Shown piece after piece: positions 1-5,689 of a stretch of DNA of 7,450 nucleotides. Position numbers and translations under genes: made by a program. Origin of the DNA: Gemmatimonadaceae bacterium. Its GTDB lineage: Bacteria; Gemmatimonadota; Gemmatimonadetes; Gemmatimonadales; Gemmatimonadaceae. Each line of letters opens with the position of its first letter. The stretch's first letter is position 1. The notes beneath the pieces were generated by a model. The model ran no database searches. It was not told the DNA's origin and worked only from the letters and a program-made list of their open reading frames with translations. The DNA is taken from positions 1 to 7,450 of the forward strand of contig JACDHQ010000093.1 in assembly GCA_013820975.1 (NCBI GenBank), written 5' to 3'.

Positions 1-442
1 CGACGTCGCCTTCCACCGTGCTCTGGGTTCCCGGCGTCTGCTCACTGATCATGCCGACTACACGGACGCCGTTCTTCGCCGCAAGGTCCATCGCGTCGAG
101 CACCTTCTCGTACGGGATGTCCTTGTGGGCCTTGATGTACATCACATACTCGTCCCGGACCTGACCCTTGAATATCGCAGCAACCGCCGGCTCGATATCC
201 TCGTACCGGATCGGCTTCTTGTTGAGGTAGTACTGACCACTGGCGTCGATGCCGAGCACCTGGTCGGTCTCCTCCTGCGGATGGTCCTTCAGGTTGACCC
301 CCTGCGGCGGCTGCGCGTCGAAGCCAGCCAGCAGCGCCGGGGTCACGACCATGAAGATGATCAGGATGACGAGCATCACGTCGATCATCGGGGTCACGTT
401 CGGCGTGGACTGCACACCGCCGCTCCCAGCTGACATTGCCAT
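1..442 (-). CDS. exbD: ExbD/TolR-family biopolymer transport protein (C-terminus cut by window edge)
   Basis: ExbD is a single-pass inner-membrane protein that works with ExbB as a proton-driven motor powering TonB. The 147 visible residues begin MAMSAGSGG, followed by the family hallmark NVTPMIDVMLVILIIFMV. N15, P18 and the conserved membrane aspartate D21 (the proton-carrying position) are present. The membrane helix spans about residues 19-39, and the rest is periplasmic. The frame stays open to base 2 and no stop is seen; since family members are usually about 130-150 residues, little should be missing. The ATG at 442 is preferred to the ATG at 436 because AAGGAG lies 8 bases upstream of it. 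It starts 30 bases after the exbB stop, so the two are surely co-transcribed. TolR is the alternative name, but the tonB gene upstream favours ExbD. Confidence 0.95.
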   Translation of the reverse strand, partial: MAMSAGSGGVQSTPNVTPMIDVMLVILIIFMVVTPALLAGFDAQPPQGVNLKDHPQEETDQVLGIDASGQYYLNKKPIRYEDIEPAVAAIFKGQVRDEYVMYIKAHKDIPYEKVLDAMDLAAKNGVRVVGMISEQTPGTQSTVEGDV

Positions 443-450
443 GTGCTCTG

Positions 451-456
451 CTCCTT
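451..456 (-). promoter_or_regulatory. Ribosome binding site of exbD
   Basis: AAGGAG on the minus strand lies 8 bases before the ATG at 442. It lies in the 30-base gap after exbB and supports the upstream of two close ATG codons as the exbD start. Confidence 0.75.
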
Positions 457-472
457 GGGCCGGTGAGAGGGC

Positions 473-1207
473 TTACTGCGAAACCGGGGTGCCGCCGCCG
501 CCCGCGTTGAACTCGCGGGTGAAGCGCGACCGGCCGAACTCGCCCGAGACGCCCTTGATGAGGTAGTCGATGAACTCCTTCGACACGTACGTCATCTCGG
601 CGATCAGGTTGTCGATCTTGGTCAGGAAGTAGTTGTAGCCCCACACCGCCGGGATGGCGACGAGCAGACCGAACGCGGTCGCGATCAGCGCCTCGGAGAT
701 ACCGGCCGAGATGGCGCCGAGGCCGGCGGACCCGGATGAGCCCATGGCGGCGAACGAGTTCACGATACCGATCGTGGTGCCGAGAAGGCCGACGAACGGC
801 GCCGTCGAACCGACCGTCGCGAGGACGGCCAGGCCACGCTTCAGGTGCGTCACCTCGATGAGCATGTTGCGCTCGACGGCGCGCTCGACCGAGTTGATGT
901 CGGAGACCGTCACGGACCCATCGGTGATCAGCGGCTTGATCTCACGCAGGGCGCCGCCGAGGACGATGGCAACGTGCGACTTCTTGTACCGCTCGGCGAG
1001 GTTGATCGCCTCGAGCAGGTTGTCTTCCTCGAGGAACTGCGAGAACTCGGGGGCGAACTTGACGGTCTCCTTCTGTGCCTTGCGGAGCAGCCACCACTTC
1101 TGGACGACCACCGTCATCGAGTAGATCGACATGATCGCAAGGGTGATCACGACACCTTTGACGAACCAGCCCATCTCAAACCACATTTCAGTCAGCGAAT
1201 GACTCAT
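473..1207 (-). CDS. exbB: ExbB/TolQ-family proton channel protein
   Basis: ExbB is the pentameric inner-membrane component of the TonB motor; with ExbD it converts proton flow into movement that energises TonB. The 244-residue protein has a first membrane helix at about 12-36, a cytoplasmic domain at about 40-120, and two further helices at about 124-150 and 172-195. The family signature is clear: TVGSTAPFVGLLGTTIGIVNSF at 131-152 in pattern (key G133, P137, G140, G143) and GISEALIATAFGLLVAIP at 169-186. Length fits the family (about 220-245). I start it at the ATG at 1207, with GGAG 10 bases upstream. A TTG at 1216 would add three residues but sits one base from that GGAG, so it is less likely. 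It lies 95 bases after tonB and 30 before exbD. The C-terminal tail (about 222-244), ending in a glycine-rich stretch, is unremarkable. Confidence 0.96.
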   Translation of the reverse strand: MSHSLTEMWFEMGWFVKGVVITLAIMSIYSMTVVVQKWWLLRKAQKETVKFAPEFSQFLEEDNLLEAINLAERYKKSHVAIVLGGALREIKPLITDGSVTVSDINSVERAVERNMLIEVTHLKRGLAVLATVGSTAPFVGLLGTTIGIVNSFAAMGSSGSAGLGAISAGISEALIATAFGLLVAIPAVWGYNYFLTKIDNLIAEMTYVSKEFIDYLIKGVSGEFGRSRFTREFNAGGGGTPVSQ

Positions 1208-1217
1208 CTTGCACAAT

Positions 1218-1221
1218 CTCC
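1218..1221 (-). promoter_or_regulatory. Ribosome binding site deciding the exbB start
   Basis: GGAG on the minus strand is 10 bases upstream of the ATG at 1207 but only 1 base from the in-frame TTG at 1216. This spacing favours the ATG. Confidence 0.5.
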
Positions 1222-1258
1222 GAGGTAGGGGTCGAGCCGGGGAAGAACGTCGGATCCG

Positions 1259-1276
1259 GGCGGTAACGAGACCACC
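1259..1276 (-). other. Possible RNA hairpin between tonB and exbB
   Basis: In the tonB-exbB transcript, GGUGGU and ACCGCC can pair (six pairs, one G-U) around a six-base loop. No U-tract follows, so it is not an intrinsic terminator. It could slow RNA decay or adjust the ratio of ExbB to TonB, but a stem this short can arise by chance in GC-rich DNA. The rest of the 95-base gap shows nothing besides the exbB ribosome site. Confidence 0.2.
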
Positions 1277-1302
1277 GTCAGCAAACTGCAGGCCTGACCG
1301 GC

Positions 1303-2025
1303 TTACCGGTTCAGGTTGAACACGAACGGCATCTGCACCAGCTGCTTCACCTTCTGCCCGCCAACCTCTGCCGGCAGGAACCGCATGCGCGGCAGCACCG
1401 ACTTGACCGCGTCCGTGAACTGGTCGTGCGAGCTCTTGAGCACCTTGAACGTGCTCATCTCGGCCCGGCCGTCCTGGCCGACGACGAACTGAGCGATCAC
1501 CTCACCCTCGACGTTCGCCGACCGAAGCATGCTGGGATAGGTCGGCGACGGGTTGCCGCTCGCCGAGGCAACCTGCTTTTCGACCTGGAACTCGAAGTAG
1601 GTCTGGCCCGCGTCGACCTTGTCGGGGACGATGCCACCCACGACGCCCTTCGAGATGCCACCGGCGACGCCCTTGCCCGAGAAGTCGGCCTCGTTCGTCA
1701 CGCTCTTGCTGAGGTCGATTTCCGGGAGGACGTCGGGAATCTTGATTGGTGCAGTGAGCACCTGAAAGCCCTTGGCGATTGGCGGCGCGACGACGGCATC
1801 GGGCGGCGGCGGGGCGCGCTCCGGCTCCGGCGGCGGCGGCTCGTCGGCCTTCTTGACGTCGACGAATTCGACCTTCTCGGCCTTGGGCTTCTCGAGCTCC
1901 TGCTTCGCCTGCATCGTTCCGTAGGACGCGGCGGCGATCAGGATCGTGTGGGCGACGAAGCTGACGATCGTGCCGCCAGTGCGCCGCTCCTTCTTGGCAT
2001 TGGATTCGAGCAGGTTGTCGAACAT
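1303..2025 (-). CDS. tonB: TonB energy-transducer protein
   Basis: TonB spans the periplasm and passes energy from ExbB-ExbD to outer-membrane TonB-dependent receptors for iron complexes, vitamins or glycans. The 240-residue protein has a short basic cytoplasmic N-terminus (KKERR at 11-15), an uncleaved membrane anchor at about 17-37, and a periplasmic linker rich in Lys/Glu then Pro (DEPPPPEPERAPPPP, 61-75). The C-terminal TonB domain spans about 158-239, with the typical YPSMLRSANVEGEV (Y163, P164, G174), a VGQDGRAE turn and the ending MPFVFNLNR. Length and order match the family. The ATG at 2025 has GGTGAG 6 bases upstream. It heads the tonB-exbB-exbD operon and follows the signalling genes by 112 bases. 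No substrate-specific gene is in view, so its receptor partners are unknown. Confidence 0.95.
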   Translation of the reverse strand: MFDNLLESNAKKERRTGGTIVSFVAHTILIAAASYGTMQAKQELEKPKAEKVEFVDVKKADEPPPPEPERAPPPPDAVVAPPIAKGFQVLTAPIKIPDVLPEIDLSKSVTNEADFSGKGVAGGISKGVVGGIVPDKVDAGQTYFEFQVEKQVASASGNPSPTYPSMLRSANVEGEVIAQFVVGQDGRAEMSTFKVLKSSHDQFTDAVKSVLPRMRFLPAEVGGQKVKQLVQMPFVFNLNR

Positions 2026-2031
2026 GGCTCA

Positions 2032-2037
2032 CTCACC
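2032..2037 (-). promoter_or_regulatory. Ribosome binding site of tonB
   Basis: GGTGAG on the minus strand lies 6 bases before the ATG at 2025, a good match to the AGGTGA-type anti-16S sequence. Confidence 0.6.
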
Positions 2038-2095
2038 GATGATGGGTTGCAGTCGTGGCACCCAATGGGACCGGGGCGTAAGCTAGGTGACCAAC

Positions 2096-2124
2096 ATTAC
2101 AAGGGAATCGAATCCAGATTAAGA
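2096..2124 (-). promoter_or_regulatory. Candidate promoter of tonB-exbB-exbD in an AT-rich island
   Basis: The stretch at about 2090-2130 is much richer in A+T than anything else around it. On the minus strand it contains TGTAAT (2096-2101, five of six matches to the sigma-70 -10 box). A poor -35 candidate, TCTTAA (2119-2124), lies 17 bases upstream of it. Between them lie the tandem GATTCGATTC and an AATC-TG-GATT inverted repeat that could serve a regulator. Transcription would start at about 2089, giving a leader of roughly 65 bases. The weak -35 suggests activator dependence. No Fur-box-like sequence was seen by eye. Confidence 0.4.
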
Positions 2125-2137
2125 AACGATGAAGCTG

Positions 2138-3643
2138 TCAGGACACGGCGGTCGTTGGCAGCGTCACGGTGAAGACGCTCCCGCGCCCCAGCCGCGACTG
2201 GACGCTCAGCGATCCGCCGTGCGCCTGGGCGATCCACTGGGAGATCGCCAGCCCGAGCCCCGATCCGCCACGATCGACGAGCCCGCTCTGTGGGGGAATC
2301 GGCCTCCTCGACCGTGCCTGATCCGCGCGCCAGAACCGCTCGAAGATGTGGGGCAGGTCGCCGGCGGCGATGCCGATCCCGGTATCCCGAACGGAGAACA
2401 CGATTTCCAGGTGCTGGGGCCGCCTGGCGAGCGACACATCGACCCGGCCCCCTGCCGGCGTGTACTTGATCGCATTCGTGACAAGGTTGAGGAGCAGCTG
2501 GCGTATCCGGCTGGCGTCGCCAAGGACGGTTCCCTCCTCGACCGCGGTGAGGTTCACCTCGAGCTCGGCACCTTCGCCGAGGAGGGTGGCCGTCTCGAAT
2601 ACCTCGCGGACGAGGGGCGCCAGATCCACCGGCTCCCGGACGATGTCGAAGCGCCCCTCGTCGGCCCGGGCGAGCGTCAGCAGGCTGTCCACGAGGTCCG
2701 AGGTCCTCGTGATCTCGGCGAGCGCCTCCTCGAGGGCAACCAGGCGTTCCGTGGGGCTCGTCGCCGGGTTCATCGCCCGTTCGACATCCGCCCGCAGGAC
2801 CGCCAGCGGGGTCTTGAGCTCGTGGCTCGCGTCGGCCGTGAAGCGGCGCAGTGCGCCGAACGAGTGCTCGAGGCGGGCGAACATGGCGTTCAGCGTCATC
2901 GTGAGGCGAGACAGCTCATCGGCCTCGACGCCGGTCACCAGCCGCCGATGGAGACTCCGCCCATCGCTGATCGCCTCGACGTCGTTGATGATTTCCTCGA
3001 CGGGGCCGAGCGCGCGGCCGGCGAACCAGTAGGCCACCAGCATCGAGAGGATCACCACCACGGGCACGACGGCGATCACCGTGCCGATGAGCAGCCTCGA
3101 CGCGAGCTCGGCTGCCGATGTCGGCACGCCGGCCACGACCCGGGCAATCAGCGACCCGGACGACGCCTCGCGCCGCATGGCGAAGAGCATCGATCGCGAG
3201 CCGCCCGACGCCTCGTCATCGAGACTGATCCGGATCCCCTGCCCTTCGGAGATCAGCGACCGTGCTGCGTCGATCAGCTCGTTGTAGGAGTCGGGATCGA
3301 CGACGCGGAGGATGCGCAGCGGTGGGGAGACGTAGAGGGTGAGGTCGTCGCGGCCGAAGACGAAGAAGTACCCGCTGTGGCGATCGAGCTCCATCGCCAT
3401 GCCCTGGGTGATCGACGTGACGAACCGCCCGTTGACGGGGCGAAAGTCGACGGCGGGGCGCTCCTGCGTCGCATAGGCCCGCACGACCCGCAGCACATGA
3501 TCGGCTTCCTCCACCGCCTCGACGGCAAGGTCCTGGTCAGCCGATGCGCTGCGCGCGAAGTACAGGGCTGCCGAAAACGCGACGAGCGTCCCGAGCAGCG
3601 CGGCTCCGTAGCCGAGGGCCAGCCGCGCGCGGATCGACGCCAC
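2138..3643 (-). CDS. Membrane sensor histidine kinase (HAMP, HisKA, HATPase)
   Basis: This is the sensor partner of the OmpR-type regulator just upstream; it should autophosphorylate on histidine and pass phosphate to that regulator. The 501 residues show a membrane helix at about 11-30, a periplasmic sensor region at about 31-182 that I do not recognise, a second helix at about 183-207, and HAMP at about 208-260. HisKA follows with RFTADASHELKTPLAVLR (phospho-acceptor H274), then the ATPase: N box with N386 and N390, G1 DTGIG (420-424), F box FERFW (434-438) and G2 GGSGLGL (459-465). The lid between F and G2 boxes is about 10 residues longer than usual (RRPIPPQSGLVDR). The architecture resembles CusS/BaeS-type kinases, but the sensor has no obvious metal-binding cluster. 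The start is GTG at 3643, one base after the regulator stop, with AAGGAG 4 bases upstream. Confidence 0.95.
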   Translation of the reverse strand: MASIRARLALGYGAALLGTLVAFSAALYFARSASADQDLAVEAVEEADHVLRVVRAYATQERPAVDFRPVNGRFVTSITQGMAMELDRHSGYFFVFGRDDLTLYVSPPLRILRVVDPDSYNELIDAARSLISEGQGIRISLDDEASGGSRSMLFAMRREASSGSLIARVVAGVPTSAAELASRLLIGTVIAVVPVVVILSMLVAYWFAGRALGPVEEIINDVEAISDGRSLHRRLVTGVEADELSRLTMTLNAMFARLEHSFGALRRFTADASHELKTPLAVLRADVERAMNPATSPTERLVALEEALAEITRTSDLVDSLLTLARADEGRFDIVREPVDLAPLVREVFETATLLGEGAELEVNLTAVEEGTVLGDASRIRQLLLNLVTNAIKYTPAGGRVDVSLARRPQHLEIVFSVRDTGIGIAAGDLPHIFERFWRADQARSRRPIPPQSGLVDRGGSGLGLAISQWIAQAHGGSLSVQSRLGRGSVFTVTLPTTAVS

Positions 3644-3644
3644 G

Positions 3645-4313
3645 CTACTCCTTGATCACGTAGCCGACGCCACGGACGGTCGAGATCAGCTTCCTCCCGT
3701 GCGGCGCGTCGAGCTTCTTGCGCAGGTGGTTGATCACGACGTCCACGATGTTGGTGCCGGGATCGAAGTGGTAGCCCCACACGTACTCCGTGATCAGCGT
3801 GCGGCTCATGACGCGGCCTGCATGCCGGACTAGGTACTCGAGCACGGCATACTCCTTTGGCGTGAGCTCCACCAGGTCGCCGCCGCGGCGCACCTCGCGC
3901 GTCGCCTGGTCGAGCTCGAGGTCGGCGACGCGAAGCGCCGGCTTGGCCAGCGCGCGCGGGCGACGACCAAGCGCCTCGACACGCGCAAGCAGCTCCTCGA
4001 AGGCGAAGGGCTTGGTCACGTAGTCGTCGGCGCCGGCGCGCAGCGCCGTCACCTTGGCATCGACGGCGTCCTGGGCGGTGAGCACCAGCACCGGCCGCTC
4101 AAAGCCGCGCGAACGCAGTGCGCGCAGCACGTCGATGCCCGACTTGCCGGGGAGGCGCATGTCGAGCACGACGAGGTCGTAGGCCTCGGACTCGGCGCGG
4201 CGCTCCCCTTCCTCGCCGTCCGCGATGAGGTCCACCGCCCAGCGCTGCTCCTCGAGCCCGCGCTTGATGTACTGACCCACCGTCGGGTCGTCTTCGATGA
4301 CGAGGATGCGCAC
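3645..4313 (-). CDS. OmpR/CusR-type DNA-binding response regulator
   Basis: This is a two-component output protein that binds promoter DNA when phosphorylated. The 222 residues comprise a receiver (about 1-112) with acidic residues E7, D8 and D9, phospho-acceptor D51 in VVLDMRLPG, switch T79 and K101 in KPF. A winged-helix domain follows at about 125-221 with LTPKEYAVLEYLV, the recognition helix around NIVDVVINHLRKKLD and the wing STVRGVGYVIKE. Length and motifs are standard for the OmpR/PhoB family and closest in style to the CusR/CopR branch, though I would not infer metal sensing from that. The start is GTG at 4313, whose G is the last base of the preceding gene's TAG stop. No strong ribosome site is seen, so it probably relies on termination-reinitiation. 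The kinase partner follows after one base. Confidence 0.96.
   Translation of the reverse strand: MRILVIEDDPTVGQYIKRGLEEQRWAVDLIADGEEGERRAESEAYDLVVLDMRLPGKSGIDVLRALRSRGFERPVLVLTAQDAVDAKVTALRAGADDYVTKPFAFEELLARVEALGRRPRALAKPALRVADLELDQATREVRRGGDLVELTPKEYAVLEYLVRHAGRVMSRTLITEYVWGYHFDPGTNIVDVVINHLRKKLDAPHGRKLISTVRGVGYVIKE
3648..3653 (-). promoter_or_regulatory. Ribosome binding site of the membrane kinase, inside the regulator's last codons
   Basis: AAGGAG on the minus strand encodes the last Lys-Glu of the OmpR-type regulator and lies 4 bases before the GTG start at 3643. The spacing is short, which fits coupling to termination of the upstream gene at the TAG between them. Confidence 0.55.
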
Positions 4314-5689
4314 TAGCCGAGCCGTTCCGGGCGGTTGAAGCCGTACTCGCGGATCTTGCGGTACAGCGTCTTGGACGAAATGCCGAGTGCCGATGCCGCC
4401 CGGCCCTGGTGCCAGTTGGTCTGGTTGAGCACCGACTCGATGTGGCGCCGTTCGAGGTCTGAAAGGCTCACCGAGAGGCTGCCCGCGCCGGGGGCGCCTG
4501 CCGCGGCGGCAGCAAGGGCGGCGCCGGGGGCGCGCAGCGGCAGGTCGGTCGCCCGGACCAATCGGCCGTCCCCGATGAGCACCGCCCGCTCGATCACGTT
4601 GCGCAGCTCACGCACGTTCCCGGGCCAGGGGTACGCCTTCAGTGCATCGAGCGCGTCGGGCGCCAGCACCGGGGGGTTGGCGCCCCCGAACTTCCGGAGG
4701 AACTCCGCGGCGAGCATCGGGATGTCCACTCGCCGGTCGCGCAGGGGCGGCAGCTCGAGCGCGATCGCGTTGATCCGATAGTACAGATCGGTGCGGAACT
4801 TTCCCTCGGCGACGAGTGCCGCGAGGTCACGATTGGTCGCGGCGACAACGCGTACGCTCACCTCGACCTTCCGCGTGCCCCCAACACGGAAGAAGCTCCC
4901 CTGCTCGAGCGCGCGCAGCAATTTCCCCTGCACCTTCGCCTCGAGCTCACTCACTTCATCGAGAAACAGGGTGCCGCCAGCGGCGAGCTCGATCAGCCCC
5001 GCCTTCCGTTCGATGGTCCCGTGCGAATTCGTCTGCTCGAAGCCGAAGAGCTCAGCCTCGACCGTCGGACCCGTGATGGCCGCGCAGTTCACATCCACGA
5101 GCGGACCGCCCCGTTCCGACATGCGGTGCAGCATCCGCGCGATGAGCTCCTTGCCGGTTCCCGATTCGCCGCTGATGAGCACCGGCGACTCGCTCCGCGC
5201 GACCCGCTCGACGACGCCGAGCACCTCGGCGAGCGGCGCGTGCCGGGTGGTGACCTCGGGCGAGGCCTCGATGTGCGAGAGGCGCGACTGCAGCACCTGG
5301 TTCTGGCGCAGGAGCTGCCGCTTCTCCCAGGCACGGCGGACGAGCAGGTCGATCTCCGCCATGCGGTACGGCTTCGACATGTAATCGTACGCCCCGAGGC
5401 GCATCGCCGAGATCGCGGTCTCGATGGTGCCGTTGCCGGTGATGATGATGACCTCCGGCGGCTCCGGCTCCGAACGCACGGCGCGGAGCACCTCCAGCCC
5501 GTCCATCTCGGGCATCACGATGTCGAGCAGGGCGACGTCGAAGGTCTCGCTGCGCAGGCACTCGAGCGCCTCGCGCCCGTTGGGGCAGGGCGTGACCTCG
5601 TAGCCGCGCCCGCGCAGGAAGGTCGTGAGGATCTGCGAGAGGTTCGCCTCGTCCTCGGCGAGGAGGACCCTGATGCGCTGGTCGGTCAT
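4313..5689 (-). CDS. NtrC-type AAA+ response regulator with replaced GAFTGA loop
   Basis: It is the output partner of the soluble kinase encoded just upstream. The 458 residues comprise a receiver (about 5-120; E12/D13, phospho-acceptor D56, T84, K106), an AAA+ domain (about 145-385) and a Fis-type helix-turn-helix (about 411-450, AASALGISSKTLYRKI). The ATPase keeps Walker A GESGTGK (174-180), Walker B LFLDE (241-245), FRTDLYYR (298-305) and PWPGNVREL (354-362). At the place of the sigma-54-contacting GAFTGA, however, residues 220-225 read TNSHGT, with no length change. ATP binding and assembly are thus likely, but normal sigma-54 activation is doubtful; members lacking this loop (TyrR, Rhodobacter capsulatus NtrC) act with the housekeeping sigma factor. 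An Ala/Gly/Pro linker (about 387-403) precedes the DNA-binding domain. The ATG overlaps the kinase stop in ATGA; no ribosome site is evident. Confidence 0.96.
   Translation of the reverse strand: MTDQRIRVLLAEDEANLSQILTTFLRGRGYEVTPCPNGREALECLRSETFDVALLDIVMPEMDGLEVLRAVRSEPEPPEVIIITGNGTIETAISAMRLGAYDYMSKPYRMAEIDLLVRRAWEKRQLLRQNQVLQSRLSHIEASPEVTTRHAPLAEVLGVVERVARSESPVLISGESGTGKELIARMLHRMSERGGPLVDVNCAAITGPTVEAELFGFEQTNSHGTIERKAGLIELAAGGTLFLDEVSELEAKVQGKLLRALEQGSFFRVGGTRKVEVSVRVVAATNRDLAALVAEGKFRTDLYYRINAIALELPPLRDRRVDIPMLAAEFLRKFGGANPPVLAPDALDALKAYPWPGNVRELRNVIERAVLIGDGRLVRATDLPLRAPGAALAAAAAGAPGAGSLSVSLSDLERRHIESVLNQTNWHQGRAASALGISSKTLYRKIREYGFNRPERLG

Noticed and set aside
42..644. A 200-codon minus-strand frame spanning the exbB-exbD junction.
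   Set aside because: It is out of frame with both genes, Arg/Gly-rich and without family motifs. The true ExbD frame starts at 442 and runs off the window.
2041..2075. Intrinsic terminator after the membrane kinase.
   Set aside because: Only three- to four-base arms (CCC/GGG, GGGT/ACCC) were found and no U-tract on the transcribed strand.
2129..3655. A 508-codon open frame on the plus strand opposite the membrane kinase.
   Set aside because: It shows the same composition artefact; no domain is visible, and the minus strand holds a complete HAMP-HisKA-HATPase kinase.
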